DNA of 64,000 nucleotides from Streptococcus sp. HMSC078D09 (GTDB lineage: Bacteria; Bacillota; Bacilli; Lactobacillales; Streptococcaceae), in the NCBI RefSeq assembly GCF_001813675.1, contig NZ_KV813678.1, positions 1 to 64,000 of the forward strand. Direction: 5' to 3'. Position numbers and translations under genes: made by a program. Shown one piece after another: positions 28,605 to 38,526 of this stretch (position 1 is the stretch's first letter; each line of letters opens with the position of its first letter). Below the pieces are notes generated by a model that searched no databases, had not been told where the DNA came from, and was given only the letters and a program-made list of their open reading frames with translations.

Positions 28605-29686
28605 TTGATATGACCAGCTTGAACAGTGAAAATTTTCAACTCTTCAGGCAGTTCTTTTAAATGATCGAGAGTGGTCGTTGTAATAAATGTTTGAATATTA
28701 TTAGAGATGGTTTCAAGTAGTTGAAGTTGACGATAATTGTCAAGTTCGCTCATGACATCGTCAAGTAATAAAATAGGCTTTTCTCTTGTGATTTCTTCCA
28801 TCAATTCGATTTCTGCTAATTTTAGAGAGAGAACAACACTTCGATGCTGGCCTTGACTACCAAAGGTAGCATTCATATTATTGATAAAAAATGCCAAATC
28901 ATCCCTGTGAGGCCCAATACTTGTTGTTTTCCTAAAAATATCCTTCTGACGGTTTTTTTCCAACATAGAGAGAAACTGCTCTTCTATATCATTTCCTTCT
29001 TCAGAAAAAACAGTTGACTGATATTGAATCGATAGGTCTTCTTTGTTGTCAGAAAGTCGAGTGTGTTTTTCTTTTGCTTTGGCTTCTAATTTCTTAATAA
29101 ACTCAAGCCGATGATGGATGACGCGACTTCCAAAACTAGCTAGTTGTGAATCTAAGACCTCCAAAAATGTAGCATCAATTTTTTCCGAATTTTTTAGATA
29201 ACTATTTCTTTGTTTCAGTACATGGTTGTATTGAGATAAGTCGGATAAATAGAGAGGTTTCATCTGACCTAATTCAATGTCAATAAACTTTCGGCGCCCT
29301 GCAGGTGATCCTTTGATCAGTTGCAAATCTTCGGGTGCGAAAAGGACAACATTCATATGGCCAATATAGTTTGATAATTTGGCTTGTTTCAAATGATTTA
29401 CCTTAGTTATCCGACCTTTTGGTGTCAAGGAAATTTCTAATGGAAGGGGACCAGTTTCTCTTTGCAATTGACCAGAAACTTTAAAATCGGTGGATTCAAA
29501 ATAGATGAGATCTCTATCATTTCGTGTTCGATGACTTCTGGTTAAAGCTAGAAAATAAATTGATTCGAGAATATTGGTCTTTCCTTGAGCATTTTGACCT
29601 AGGAAAATATTTAATCCAGGATGAAACTCGACTTCTAGTTCTTGATAATTACGAAAATGTTGAATGGATAAGTGTTTTAACCACAT
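28592..29686 (-). CDS. recF: DNA replication and repair protein RecF
   Basis: 364-residue SMC-like ATPase that helps load RecA at gaps. The N terminus [21 protein letters not shown] and Walker [15 protein letters not shown] are clear, as is the C-terminal [11 protein letters not shown] Walker B/D-loop. Start codon overlaps the stop of yaaA (TAATG type), so the pair is coupled. In B. subtilis yaaA-recF lie between dnaN and gyrB; here the pair has moved about 15 kb from dnaN. Confidence 0.97.
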   Translation of the reverse strand: MWLKHLSIQHFRNYQELEVEFHPGLNIFLGQNAQGKTNILESIYFLALTRSHRTRNDRDLIYFESTDFKVSGQLQRETGPLPLEISLTPKGRITKVNHLKQAKLSNYIGHMNVVLFAPEDLQLIKGSPAGRRKFIDIELGQMKPLYLSDLSQYNHVLKQRNSYLKNSEKIDATFLEVLDSQLASFGSRVIHHRLEFIKKLEAKAKEKHTRLSDNKEDLSIQYQSTVFSEEGNDIEEQFLSMLEKNRQKDIFRKTTSIGPHRDDLAFFINNMNATFGSQGQHRSVVLSLKLAEIELMEEITREKPILLLDDVMSELDNYRQLQLLETISNNIQTFITTTTLDHLKELPEELKIFTVQAGHIKTAS

Positions 29687-30048
29687 TAGGAGATACCAGG
29701 AAAGCGAATTGCTTTTTCTTTTTTGTTAGTCTTTGTCGGTTGTTTCTTTTGTTGTTGATTGAGTTGCTTGACAAGTTTAGCAACACGTTCCTTTTCTTCC
29801 TTCTCTTTAAGATGTTCTTCTATTTCTTCTTGAGAAGGTTCAAGAATGGTGATAGTCATGCTCAGTTCAGGAATGTCAATCTGATCATTGACACGAAGTT
29901 TACGGCCTCTCCGTTGTTCTAATTCACCATTCACAAAGACTTCTTTTTCTTGAAGAAAGGCTTTGATTGCACCACCACTCTGTATAATGCCGAGTTCTTT
30001 TAAGATTGCTTGTAATGTAATAAAGTCATCAAATAATTTGTAATTCAT
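29686..30048 (-). CDS. yaaA: S4-domain protein YaaA
   Basis: 120-residue protein with an S4 RNA-binding domain ([20 protein letters not shown], then [19 protein letters not shown]) and a Lys/Glu/Gln-rich C-terminal tail. It is the YaaA (RlbA) family partner always found upstream of recF in Firmicutes; it has been linked to ribosome assembly or quality control, function not settled. Its stop overlaps the recF start. Confidence 0.92.
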   Translation of the reverse strand: MNYKLFDDFITLQAILKELGIIQSGGAIKAFLQEKEVFVNGELEQRRGRKLRVNDQIDIPELSMTITILEPSQEEIEEHLKEKEEKERVAKLVKQLNQQQKKQPTKTNKKEKAIRFPGIS

Positions 30049-30162
30049 AGTTCACCTCTTTGCGTGTTATTATACCATATTTTTAGTTTTTCTAGGGTAG
30101 AGAATGTTGAGTGATTTGAGGAGCTTTTTCACAGTTTGAATTAGGATTTTAGTGTGATTTCG

Positions 30163-30171
30163 TGTTATAAT
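30163..30171 (+). promoter_or_regulatory. Extended -10 of the M16 peptidase/pgsA/ecf operon
   Basis: TGT-TATAAT (30163-30171), an extended -10, lies 32 bases before the first gene of a run of seven closely packed plus-strand genes. No clear -35 is needed. Confidence 0.65.
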
Positions 30172-30203
30172 GAAAGTTACTATTGAGTAGAACGAGGATG
30201 AAA

Positions 30204-31451
30204 ATGGAATTAGTAAAGGGCGTGAATCTTCACTTTCTTCAATCAAAAAAATTTAAAACCAATAAAATTAAGGTCCGTTTTTCATCACCATTAGATGAAA
30301 ATACCGTGGCTGCGCGTGTTTTAGTAGCCTGTATGATGGAAACTGCAAATCAAAAATATCCAACTTCACAATTATTCCGTGAAAAATTAGCGAGTCTATA
30401 TGGGGTAGAATTGTCAACCTCAGTCTCTAAGAGGGGGCGTGTTCATTATGTTGATTTGAATATTTCCTTTGTGCGCGATGACTTTTTGAGCAAGAAAAAT
30501 GTTCTTACGGATGAGGTTTTGGACATTATAGAAACTATCTTCTTTTCACCTTTGGTAGTAGAAGATCACTTTGACAGTGATACATTTGACGTTGAAAAGA
30601 AAAATACAATTTCCGATTTGGAGTCAGAAATTGAAGAGCCTTATTATTATGCACATGGGCAATTGAATCAACTATTTTTTGAAGACGAAACAATCGGGAT
30701 GTCAAGATTGGGGAAAGTTGATTTAGTGAGACAAGAAACAGCTCAAAGTTCTCTTGAACAGTTTCATCAGATGCTCCAATTAGATAACATTGACTTCTTT
30801 TTCATAGGTGACTTTAATGAGGTCGCTATTGTGGATCGAGTGACCCAGTTTGAATTCAAGCCACGTGATAACAATTTGTCTGTCACCTATCAACAACCTT
30901 TTACAAATGTTGTAAGAGAAAAGTTAGAGCAAAAACAAAACCAACAATCTATTTTAGAATTAGGTTACCATTTTTCTACCCAGTATGGAGAATCTCTCCA
31001 TATCCCTCTAGTTGTATTAAATGGGATGCTGGGAGCTTTCTCGCATTCGAGACTTTTTCAAATAATTCGTGAGAAAGAAGGCCTCGCTTATACAATCTCA
31101 AGCCATTTTGATATTTTTACAGGCTTCATGAGAGTTTTTGCAGGCATTGATAAGGAATCTCGTACGAAAGTAATGACCTTGATTATGAGACAGTTGAATG
31201 ATTTAAAACGAGGCAAGTTTACAGAGTCAGAGCTTCAATTGACAAAAGAAATGTTGGTGAATACGACCTTATTAGCACAGGATCGGCAAAATACCTTGAT
31301 TGAAAGGGAATATTTGAAAACGATCCTAGGAAAGAAAGTCCTTCCTTTAGAAGAGTGGTTAGAGTCCATCGATAAGGTTAGTAGAGAAGAAATTATTGAA
31401 GTGGCAAAAACAATTAATTTACAGTCTGTTTATTTTATGGAAGGAAAGTAG
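30204..31451 (+). CDS. yfmF: M16-family peptidase-like protein YfmF (inactive partner)
   Basis: 415 residues matching the YfmF branch of M16 metallopeptidases. The zinc-binding HxxEH is missing; the corresponding region reads AARVLVACMMETANQKY, so this is the non-catalytic half of a YfmF/YfmH pair, as in other M16B heterodimers. ATG at 30204 is preferred, with GAGG 6 bases upstream; earlier in-frame starts at 30183 (TTG) and 30198 lie at or before that site. It precedes the catalytic partner by 8 bases. Confidence 0.9.
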   Translation: MELVKGVNLHFLQSKKFKTNKIKVRFSSPLDENTVAARVLVACMMETANQKYPTSQLFREKLASLYGVELSTSVSKRGRVHYVDLNISFVRDDFLSKKNVLTDEVLDIIETIFFSPLVVEDHFDSDTFDVEKKNTISDLESEIEEPYYYAHGQLNQLFFEDETIGMSRLGKVDLVRQETAQSSLEQFHQMLQLDNIDFFFIGDFNEVAIVDRVTQFEFKPRDNNLSVTYQQPFTNVVREKLEQKQNQQSILELGYHFSTQYGESLHIPLVVLNGMLGAFSHSRLFQIIREKEGLAYTISSHFDIFTGFMRVFAGIDKESRTKVMTLIMRQLNDLKRGKFTESELQLTKEMLVNTTLLAQDRQNTLIEREYLKTILGKKVLPLEEWLESIDKVSREEIIEVAKTINLQSVYFMEGK

Positions 31452-31459
31452 TGTAAAGA

Positions 31460-32734
31460 TTGAAAATTAAAGAAAAATATTATGAATCAGTTGGTGAGCA
31501 AGTATACTTTACACGCTTGTCAAATGGGTTGACTATTCATTTAATTCCCAAAGAAGATTATTATGAAACCTATGGAATAATCACAACTAAGTTTGGCTCA
31601 GTGGATACACGAATTCTAGTGAATGGTGATGAAAGGCAATATCCTGCAGGAATTGCTCATTTTCTAGAACACAAAGTATTTGAAGATGAAAATGGTCAAG
31701 ATTATTTAAAAAAATTCGTTCATTTAGGATCGGAAAGTAATGCCTTTACAAGCTTTACAAAGACAAGTTATCTTTTCTCAACAACTTCAAAGGTCCCTGA
31801 AAATATTCAATTGTTATTGGAGATGGTTTCAAAGGTTTCCTTTACAGAAAAATCTGTATCTAAGGAAAGAGAAATCATTCAACAAGAAATTGGAATGTAC
31901 CAAGATAGTCCAGACTATCGATTATTTTTTGGTGCTTTAGAAAATTTATATCCTGGAACACCGTTAGCAGATGATATTGCTGGAACTAGGGAGTCTATTT
32001 CTGACATTACAATAGATAATCTCCGTGAAAACTTTGATCTATTCTATCATCCCTCTCAAATGCACTTATTAGTGATCGGAAACTTTGATGTTGATGAAGT
32101 ATTGCAAGTAGTAAAGGAATATGATCTGGTTCCTCCTCATCCATCTGTGGAGTTAGAACGTTTTCCTGTAGAAAAAAATGAAGTAAGATTGAATCAATCT
32201 TGTAGAATGGAAGTTGCTACTCCTAAGTTGGCAATTGGAATTCGAGGAAATGATATCATTAAGGAAGAGGAAAAATTTCGTTATAAATTGATGTTGAAAT
32301 TACTGTTTTCGATGATGTTTGGTTGGACTTCGCAACGGTTTCAAAGTTTATATGAAGCTGGGAAGATTGACAACTCATTGACACTTGAAGTCGAGGTTGA
32401 GGAATTATTTCATTTCGTTATTTTGACAATGGATACTCAAGAACCGGTGTCCTTATCTCATCAATTTAGATCAGCGATCAAACAATTTGAGAAGGATCCA
32501 GATGTCAATCAAGAACATTTGGATACGATTAAAAGCGAAATGTTTGGTGATTTCTTACAAGGTTTAAATTCGCTTGAGTATAGTGCTACTCAGTTTGAAT
32601 ATTTTTCAGACGGTAGCACTTCTTATGATCTTCCAAAGATTTTACAAGGTATTAGTTTACAAGATATCATCAAATTAGGGCGTCAGTTCATCGACCATGC
32701 TGATATGGTTGACTATATGATTTTTCAAAAGTAG
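31460..32734 (+). CDS. yfmH: M16-family zinc peptidase YfmH
   Basis: 424-residue M16 metallopeptidase with the inverted zinc motif HFLEH (about residues 70-74) and a downstream EREIIQQEIGMY segment supplying the third ligand. Start is TTG, 8 bases after the yfmF stop, with a weak ribosome site, suggesting coupling to yfmF. Substrates are unknown; predicted cytoplasmic because there is no signal peptide. Conserved upstream of rodZ-pgsA in streptococci and bacilli. Confidence 0.93.
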   Translation: MKIKEKYYESVGEQVYFTRLSNGLTIHLIPKEDYYETYGIITTKFGSVDTRILVNGDERQYPAGIAHFLEHKVFEDENGQDYLKKFVHLGSESNAFTSFTKTSYLFSTTSKVPENIQLLLEMVSKVSFTEKSVSKEREIIQQEIGMYQDSPDYRLFFGALENLYPGTPLADDIAGTRESISDITIDNLRENFDLFYHPSQMHLLVIGNFDVDEVLQVVKEYDLVPPHPSVELERFPVEKNEVRLNQSCRMEVATPKLAIGIRGNDIIKEEEKFRYKLMLKLLFSMMFGWTSQRFQSLYEAGKIDNSLTLEVEVEELFHFVILTMDTQEPVSLSHQFRSAIKQFEKDPDVNQEHLDTIKSEMFGDFLQGLNSLEYSATQFEYFSDGSTSYDLPKILQGISLQDIIKLGRQFIDHADMVDYMIFQK

Positions 32735-32760
32735 TAAACAATGTATCAAGAAGGGAAAAC

Positions 32761-33168
32761 ATGAAGAAGAGAACGATTGGTCAAGTGTTAAGACTGTCAA
32801 GAGTGAATTTACACTTAAGTTTACAGGATGTGTCAAATAAGACAGCCATTGAAATTCCTTATATAGAAGCGTTGGAAAACGATGAGTTTGATCTATTACC
32901 GAGTCCCTTTTACGCTCAGATCTATCTTAAAAAGTTAGCATGGGCTTTGGGATTAGATGAGTCCATCCTATTGACAGCTTTTCGTGAAGGAAAAGAATTG
33001 TTATTTGATGAAGAGATACTTGTAGATGACGAAGAGCTTCATTCAAGAAAATTAAGACAGAAAGCGAGCTGGTTACCAATCCTGTATTATCTACTAGTTA
33101 GTTTTGTCATTCTTGGTTTTGTGATTTATATCGTATATTTTTATGAGTTTACAGCATCTGTAAAATAG
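32761..33168 (+). CDS. rodZ: RodZ-like helix-turn-helix membrane protein
   Basis: 135 residues: an N-terminal Xre-type HTH (IGQVLRLSRVNLHLSLQDVS ... YIEALENDEFDLLPSPFYA), a basic juxtamembrane segment and one transmembrane helix (about residues 107-129), with only about six residues outside. RodZ/YmfM proteins link cytoskeletal or cell-wall machinery to the membrane. The long extracytoplasmic domain of B. subtilis and E. coli RodZ is missing. Position before pgsA is the conserved one. Confidence 0.88.
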   Translation: MKKRTIGQVLRLSRVNLHLSLQDVSNKTAIEIPYIEALENDEFDLLPSPFYAQIYLKKLAWALGLDESILLTAFREGKELLFDEEILVDDEELHSRKLRQKASWLPILYYLLVSFVILGFVIYIVYFYEFTASVK

Positions 33169-33199
33169 ATGTAAAGATAGTTTATTTTTTGGAGGAAGT

Positions 33200-33739
33200 A
33201 TGAAAAAAGAAAATATTCCTAATGCATTGACATTAATTCGGGTTGTGATGATTCCTATTTTTATTGCCATTTTAAGTTTAAGTCACTCTTACTTAGGACA
33301 TATTGTAGCGGCAGTTATTTTTGCAATTGCTAGTATTACAGATTATTTAGATGGCTTTCTTGCACGAAAATGGAATGTAGTTAGTAATTTTGGTAAATTT
33401 GCGGATCCAATGGCAGATAAATTATTGGTCATGTCAGCTTTTATCATGATGATTGAATTAAAAATGGTTCCTGCTTGGATTGCAGCCGTTATCATTTGTC
33501 GTGAGTTAGCTGTTACTGGTTTGCGTCTTCTACTTGTTGAGACAGGTGGTACAGTTCTTGCTGCAGCCATGCCAGGGAAAATTAAAACCTTTAGCCAAAT
33601 GTTTGCCATTATCTTTTTGCTTTGCCATTGGACACTTCCAGGGCAAGTGTTGCTTTATATTGCATTGATTTTCACAATTTATTCTGGTTACGACTACTTT
33701 AAGGGAAGTAGCTATCTCTTTAAAGACACATTTAAATAA
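33200..33739 (+). CDS. pgsA: CDP-diacylglycerol-glycerol-3-phosphate phosphatidyltransferase
   Basis: 179-residue integral membrane enzyme making phosphatidylglycerol phosphate, the precursor of phosphatidylglycerol. The CDP-alcohol phosphotransferase motif DGx2ARx8Gx3Dx3D is complete (DGFLARKWNVVSNFGKFADP then MAD). About five transmembrane helices. GGAGG ribosome site upstream. The stop codon abuts the ecfA1 start codon with no gap. Confidence 0.97.
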   Translation: MKKENIPNALTLIRVVMIPIFIAILSLSHSYLGHIVAAVIFAIASITDYLDGFLARKWNVVSNFGKFADPMADKLLVMSAFIMMIELKMVPAWIAAVIICRELAVTGLRLLLVETGGTVLAAAMPGKIKTFSQMFAIIFLLCHWTLPGQVLLYIALIFTIYSGYDYFKGSSYLFKDTFK

Positions 33740-34564
33740 ATGAAACAGATGATTGAGCTAAAAAATGTATCCTTTCGATACGATAAAACAGTAGAAGAGT
33801 ATCAAATTGACACGGTTTCGTTTCACGTGAAACAAGGAGAGTGGCTTTCGATTGTTGGACACAATGGTAGTGGGAAATCTACAGTTGTACGCCTGATTGA
33901 TGGCCTTTTGGAAGCTGAGTCTGGTGAGATTTACGTTGATGGAAAACAACTGACTCGTGAAACTATATGGGAAATTCGTAGTAAAATTGGGATTGTATTT
34001 CAGAACCCTGACAACCAATTTGTTGGTGCGACAGTAGAAGATGATGTTGCCTTTGGTTTAGAAAATCAAGGAATTCCACGGGAAGAAATGTTTCAACGTG
34101 TGGAGAAGGCTATTGAGCAAGTCGGTATGCTGGAATTTAAAGATCGCGAACCATCTCGTTTGTCAGGTGGTCAAAAGCAACGGGTGGCCATAGCAGGTAT
34201 TATCGCCTTGAGACCAACTATTATTATCCTTGATGAAGCAACTAGTATGTTAGATCCAGAAGGCAGAGAGGATCTAATGGCGGTAATGAGAGAACTTCAG
34301 AAAAAATTTCAATTAACAATTATCTCCATTACCCATGATTTAACCGAAATTGCCTTAAGTGATCGAACACTCGTCTTTCAAAAAGGAAAACTAGAGTCTT
34401 CTATGACGCCGCGGGAATTGTTTTCAAGAAATGACCTTAATGAGATTGGACTAGATAAGCCTTTTAGTAAGCAGGTTCAAGAATCTCTCAGCTCGCATTT
34501 TCCGCTAAAACAGGATTATCTAACAGAAAGTGAGTTATTAGACCAACTATGGGAATCTCTTTAA
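33740..34564 (+). CDS. ecfA1: ECF transporter ATPase EcfA1
   Basis: 274-residue ATPase of the shared energy-coupling module for group II ECF vitamin transporters. Walker [11 protein letters not shown] loop [10 protein letters not shown], signature [11 protein letters not shown] and Walker [10 protein letters not shown] are visible. Immediately after pgsA and overlapping ecfA2 by 16 bases. Substrate specificity comes from S components (for example riboflavin, folate, biotin) encoded elsewhere; none is in this window. A parS site lies inside the gene. Confidence 0.96.
   Translation: MKQMIELKNVSFRYDKTVEEYQIDTVSFHVKQGEWLSIVGHNGSGKSTVVRLIDGLLEAESGEIYVDGKQLTRETIWEIRSKIGIVFQNPDNQFVGATVEDDVAFGLENQGIPREEMFQRVEKAIEQVGMLEFKDREPSRLSGGQKQRVAIAGIIALRPTIIILDEATSMLDPEGREDLMAVMRELQKKFQLTIISITHDLTEIALSDRTLVFQKGKLESSMTPRELFSRNDLNEIGLDKPFSKQVQESLSSHFPLKQDYLTESELLDQLWESL
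33819..33834. promoter_or_regulatory. parS site (within ecfA1)
   Basis: CGTTTCACGTGAAACA holds the perfect 14-bp parS core and differs from the full 16-bp consensus only at the first base. It is inside ecfA1, about 17 kb from parB. Confidence 0.85.
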
Positions 34565-35391
34565 AGAATGTCTATTATACTTATCAAGAGGGAAGTCCTT
34601 TTGAAGGGCAGGCGCTTTCTGATATTAGTTTGGAAATAAAAGATGGATCTTATACAGCCATCATCGGGCATACTGGTAGTGGCAAGTCTACTTTGTTGCA
34701 ATTACTAAATGGTTTACTGCGTCCGACTACAGGAACGATTCAATTTGAAGATTTTGTTTTAGATAATCATTCTGAGCCAAAAGAAATGAAGTACCTGAGA
34801 AAAAAAGTCGGTTTGGTTTTTCAATTTCCAGAAAGTCAGCTATTTGCGGAAACTGTTCTAGCTGATGTAGCCTTTGGACCACAAAATTTTGGGGTACCTA
34901 AGGACAAAGCGGAGGAAATAGCCAAAGAAAAATTAGCGATCGTTGGTTTAGAAGAGTCTATCTATGATAAAAGTCCATTTGAACTATCTGGTGGACAAAT
35001 GAGACGGGTTGCGATCGCGGGTATTTTAGCTATTGAACCAGAGATTTTAGTATTGGACGAGCCAACAGCAGGGCTAGATCCTGCTGGAAGAAAGGAATTG
35101 ATGGCGCTGTTTGAAACATTACATAAAAATGGGATGACCCTAGTTCTGGTAACTCATACGATGGATGATGTAGCAAATTTTGCTGATACCGTATTTGCTT
35201 TGGAAGCGGGAAAACTTGTCCTAAACGGATCCCCAAGGAAAGTGTTTCAACAGGTTGAGTATTTACAAAAGCTTCAATTAGGAGTCCCACAAATTACGAA
35301 TTTTGCTCTTCAATTGAAACGAAGAGGACTTCCTCTGGACAGACTACCAATCAAAATTGAGGAACTAAAGGAGCTGTTACTTCATGAATAA
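34549..35391 (+). CDS. ecfA2: ECF transporter ATPase EcfA2
   Basis: 280-residue second ATPase of the ECF module, forming a heterodimer with EcfA1. Walker [11 protein letters not shown] loop FQFPESQLF, signature [11 protein letters not shown], Walker [10 protein letters not shown]. Overlaps ecfA1 by 16 bases and ecfT by 8, so the three are translationally coupled. Confidence 0.96.
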   Translation: MGISLKNVYYTYQEGSPFEGQALSDISLEIKDGSYTAIIGHTGSGKSTLLQLLNGLLRPTTGTIQFEDFVLDNHSEPKEMKYLRKKVGLVFQFPESQLFAETVLADVAFGPQNFGVPKDKAEEIAKEKLAIVGLEESIYDKSPFELSGGQMRRVAIAGILAIEPEILVLDEPTAGLDPAGRKELMALFETLHKNGMTLVLVTHTMDDVANFADTVFALEAGKLVLNGSPRKVFQQVEYLQKLQLGVPQITNFALQLKRRGLPLDRLPIKIEELKELLLHE

Positions 35392-36181
35392 TATGATTTT
35401 AGGAAGGTATATTCCTGGAAACTCCATTATCCACCAACTAGATCCTCGTGGGAAGTTGCTCTCAATGTTTTTATTCATATTTCTTCTGTTTTGGGCAAAT
35501 AATATCCAGACAAATGTTCTTCTCTTTGGTTTTATTTTTGTTTTAATGTATCTAACGAGGATTTCGGTTAGTTTTTATGTCAAAGGCTTAAAATCAATGA
35601 TTTTTATCATTGCTTTTACAACTATTTTTCAATTATTTGCGACCTCTCAAGGAACTATTTTGTATCAATGGTGGTTTTTTAAATTAACCGACCAAGGATT
35701 GATGCAAGCTACTATCATATTTTGTAGATTTATTTTAATCATTTTTTATTCGACGATTTTAACCGTGACGACGACACCATTGAGTTTAGCAGATGCTGTT
35801 GAAAAGATCCTTACCCCACTGAAAATTATTAAGGTTCCGGCTCATGAGATTGGGTTAATGCTATCTATGAGTTTGCGCTTTGTTCCAACCTTAGTAGATG
35901 ATACGAATCGAATCATGAATGCGCAGAGGGCACGTGGTGTTGATTTTGGTGAGGGAAATCTATTAAAAAGGATCCGTTCCTTTATTCCGATCCTCATTCC
36001 TCTATTTGCTTCTAGTTTTAAACGCGCAGATGCATTAGCAATTGCGATGGAAGCGAGAGGGTACAAAGGCGGTGAGGGACGAACACGCTATCGGACTCTG
36101 CAGTGGGGAGTAAAAGATACTCTGGCATTGCTCGTTATTCTGTGCCTCATGTTGATAGTTTTTTATCTAAAAAATGGATAG
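35384..36181 (+). CDS. ecfT: ECF transporter transmembrane protein EcfT
   Basis: 265-residue membrane scaffold linking the two ATPases to exchangeable S components. Four or more transmembrane helices, with the two Ala-Arg-Gly coupling-helix motifs seen as [14 protein letters not shown] and [10 protein letters not shown]. Last gene of the operon; a terminator hairpin follows at 36210-36235. Confidence 0.96.
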   Translation: MNNMILGRYIPGNSIIHQLDPRGKLLSMFLFIFLLFWANNIQTNVLLFGFIFVLMYLTRISVSFYVKGLKSMIFIIAFTTIFQLFATSQGTILYQWWFFKLTDQGLMQATIIFCRFILIIFYSTILTVTTTPLSLADAVEKILTPLKIIKVPAHEIGLMLSMSLRFVPTLVDDTNRIMNAQRARGVDFGEGNLLKRIRSFIPILIPLFASSFKRADALAIAMEARGYKGGEGRTRYRTLQWGVKDTLALLVILCLMLIVFYLKNG

Positions 36182-36209
36182 AGCTAGTTGTATTGGTTCA
36201 AAAATAAGG

Positions 36210-36235
36210 AAAAAGCGCTATACAAAGCGCTTTTT
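36210..36235 (+). terminator. Terminator after ecfT
   Basis: Hairpin AAAAAGCGC / GCGCTTTTT with an 8-base loop and T tail, closing the yfmF-ecfT operon. Confidence 0.85.
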
Positions 36236-36338
36236 ACATTAAATTCACATATTCTTGTAACATTTGTAATATATTCTACAATAAACTGTAACATTTTGTG
36301 TGTATGATAGAATTATGTTCGAAAGGAGAATAGAATTC

Positions 36339-36989
36339 ATGAACAGTAAAAAGTTCCAATGGACAGTCACTTCCCTACTTTCAGCAGCATCACTTTTCAT
36401 TTCTGGTATTGCTACAGTGAATGCTGAAACTTACGAAGTGAAGTCTGGAGATACTCTATCAAAAATTGCACTAGAAAATAACACTTCAGTAGAAAATATT
36501 ATTGCATCTAACAATCTGACCAATGAAGATTTGATCTATGCAGGACAAATTATTGAGTTAGGTGAGCGTTCAAAATCTATGATTGATAAAGTTGCTCCAC
36601 AAGAGCAAGCAAAAACTGCTGAAAGTGCACCTACAGCAACTGCAACAGCACAAGCTGCTCAAAAACAAACAACTTATGCAGCAAATGCTGCAGTGACTTC
36701 TGCACAATCAACAAATGGTGGAATTGTTCTATCAAATGGAAATACTGCTGGAGAACAAGGATCTTATGCGGCTGCTCGTATGGCTGAAATGACTGGCGTA
36801 CCTGCTTCTACTTGGGAAGCAATCATTGCCCGTGAATCAAATGGTCAAGTAAATGCAGCAAATGCTTCTGGTGCTAGTGGTTTGTTCCAAACAATGCCAG
36901 GTTGGGGTTCAACTGCAACAGTTGATGATCAAATCCAGGCTGCATACAATGCATATAGCTCACAAGGTTTATCTGCTTGGGGTTATTAA
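36339..36989 (+). CDS. Secreted LysM protein with lytic-transglycosylase-like domain
   Basis: 216 residues: signal peptide ending near [11 protein letters not shown], one LysM peptidoglycan-binding domain ([17 protein letters not shown]... IYAGQIIEL), an Ala/Gln/Thr-rich linker, and a C-terminal SLT-like domain with a candidate catalytic Glu in [12 protein letters not shown] followed by [11 protein letters not shown]. It resembles IsaA/SceD-type or aggregation-promoting-factor proteins that cut or remodel peptidoglycan. ATG at 36339 has AAAGGAG 10 bases upstream. TGTAAC/TGTAAT repeats in the promoter hint at WalR control but the spacing is not standard. Confidence 0.85.
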   Translation: MNSKKFQWTVTSLLSAASLFISGIATVNAETYEVKSGDTLSKIALENNTSVENIIASNNLTNEDLIYAGQIIELGERSKSMIDKVAPQEQAKTAESAPTATATAQAAQKQTTYAANAAVTSAQSTNGGIVLSNGNTAGEQGSYAAARMAEMTGVPASTWEAIIARESNGQVNAANASGASGLFQTMPGWGSTATVDDQIQAAYNAYSSQGLSAWGY

Positions 36990-36991
36990 AA

Positions 36992-37020
36992 AATAGGTTT
37001 ACAATTTGTAAACCTATTTT
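36992..37020. terminator. Bidirectional terminator
   Basis: Stem AAATAGGTTTACA / TGTAAACCTATTT with a 3-base loop and T/A runs on both sides, between the LysM gene and the convergent HAD gene. Confidence 0.88.
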
Positions 37021-37643
37021 TTTAATGTCTCAAGAATGTCAAGTGGAGAGTGACAAATAAAATCTGGTGAGTAAAGAAGTAGCTCTTCAAGATCTCCAAA
37101 TCCCCAAGTGACGGCCATGGTTTTTATGCCCACTGTTTGACCTCCAATGAGGTCAAATTTTGTGTCTCCAATAATCACTGTCTCCTCTTTTGGAAGGTCA
37201 TTGATTGACAAGGCGTATCGAATGACATCGGCTTTGTGGATACGATCTGAATTTGATCCATAAATTCCTTTAAAGTATTTAGCAACACCTAAATCTTGAC
37301 ACATCTGTAAAGCCACTGGTTCATGTTTTGAAGTGGTTACATAAAGAGGAATGTTTTCGTCTTGTAATGCTTTCAAAGCTTCTACGATCTGAGGAAACAG
37401 AGTTGATTTGTATTGACCTTTTTTATGATAATACTGGCGATAGAGCGTCACTGCTTGATCTACTAAAGTTTCCGGAAGTGTAGCTTCAAAACTAGAAATC
37501 AAAGGTGGTCCCATAAAACTACGGATGGTTTTGAGATCGGGTTGAGGAACCTTCAAAGTATCGAATGTATGTTGAAAGCTCTCTGTAATTCCCTTGGAAC
37601 TGTCAACTAATGTTCCATCTAAGTCAAAAAATAAGGCTTGCAT
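37014..37643 (-). CDS. HAD-superfamily phosphatase (phosphoglycolate phosphatase-like)
   Basis: 209 residues with HAD motif I DLDGTLVDSS at residues 6-15, motif II TTSK, and the acidic motif IIGDTKFDLIGG. The helical cap is of the beta-phosphoglucomutase/PGP type. Substrate cannot be read from sequence. ATG at 37643 is preferred: GGAG lies 6 bases upstream and it begins one base after the sdaAA stop, so it is the third gene of the sdaAB-sdaAA operon. Confidence 0.88.
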   Translation of the reverse strand: MQALFFDLDGTLVDSSKGITESFQHTFDTLKVPQPDLKTIRSFMGPPLISSFEATLPETLVDQAVTLYRQYYHKKGQYKSTLFPQIVEALKALQDENIPLYVTTSKHEPVALQMCQDLGVAKYFKGIYGSNSDRIHKADVIRYALSINDLPKEETVIIGDTKFDLIGGQTVGIKTMAVTWGFGDLEELLLYSPDFICHSPLDILETLKK

Positions 37644-37644
37644 G

Positions 37645-38517
37645 CTATTCTCCAAATATCTCTTTTTGTAATCTACGTCCGGTTGGTGTTGCTGCCAATC
37701 CTCCTTCAGCTGTTTCTCTAAAGGCAGTCGGAAGACTAGAACCAACTTGGTACATGGCGTCAATCACTTCATCAACAGGTATTTTTGATTCAATACCTGC
37801 TAAGGCCATATCAGCAGCAATGAAGGCATAGCTAGCTCCCATTGCGTTCCGTTTAACACATGGAACTTCCACGAGTCCTGCTACTGGATCACAAATGAGG
37901 CCAAGCATGTTTTTGATGACAAAACAGACTGCCTGACTCGCTTGATAAGGAGTTCCCCCAGCAGCTAGTGTCAATGCTGCCGCACTCATAGCTGAAGCAG
38001 AACCAACTTCTGCTTGACAACCACCTTCTGCACCTGAAATAGAAGCATTATTTGCGATCACTAAACCAAAAGCTCCAGCTGTCAGTAGAAAATCTAATTG
38101 TTGCTGACGGTTTAACCCTAATTTTTGAGTTGCTGCAGTGAGAACTGCGGGAAGGCAGCCAGCAGATCCTGCAGTGGGTGTTGCGCAGACCAGTCCCATC
38201 TTAGCATTATGTTCGTTGACAGCAATAGCATTCTTCGCTGCGGTTAGGACGGTCAAGTCAGATAACGTTTTTCCTGATTTGATATAGCGATCTAATTTTG
38301 CGGCATCCCCACCGGTTAACCCACTACGAGAGTGGTTTTCATTTAATCCTAACTTTACAGAATCAATCATCACTTCTAAATTACGGGTCATTAATCGTAG
38401 GACTTCTTCTCGTTCACGACCAGTTAGTTCAAATTCAGTTGCAATCATTAACTCTGCAACGTTTCCTTCGTATTGCGTGCTTGCTTGTTCTACGAGGTCT
38501 ACAATTGAATAAAACAT
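37645..38517 (-). CDS. sdaAA: L-serine dehydratase, alpha subunit
   Basis: 290-residue iron-sulfur subunit of the two-component L-serine dehydratase that converts serine to pyruvate and ammonia. Cluster-ligand cysteines are in CATPTAGSAGCLPA and in the C-terminal GLICDPVAGLVEVPC segment. 9 bases downstream of sdaAB; both subunits are needed for activity. Confidence 0.95.
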   Translation of the reverse strand: MFYSIVDLVEQASTQYEGNVAELMIATEFELTGREREEVLRLMTRNLEVMIDSVKLGLNENHSRSGLTGGDAAKLDRYIKSGKTLSDLTVLTAAKNAIAVNEHNAKMGLVCATPTAGSAGCLPAVLTAATQKLGLNRQQQLDFLLTAGAFGLVIANNASISGAEGGCQAEVGSASAMSAAALTLAAGGTPYQASQAVCFVIKNMLGLICDPVAGLVEVPCVKRNAMGASYAFIAADMALAGIESKIPVDEVIDAMYQVGSSLPTAFRETAEGGLAATPTGRRLQKEIFGE

Positions 38518-38526
38518 ATGAACTCC

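Noticed and set aside
36256-36270. WalR box (TGTAAC ... TGTAAT) upstream of the LysM/SLT gene
   Set aside because: The two half-sites are 9 bp apart instead of the expected 11 bp; kept only as a remark.
36997-37013. TTTACA-ATT-TGTAAA as another copy of the recurring palindrome
   Set aside because: It is the inner part of a clear bidirectional terminator stem and has a 3-base, not 4-base, spacer.
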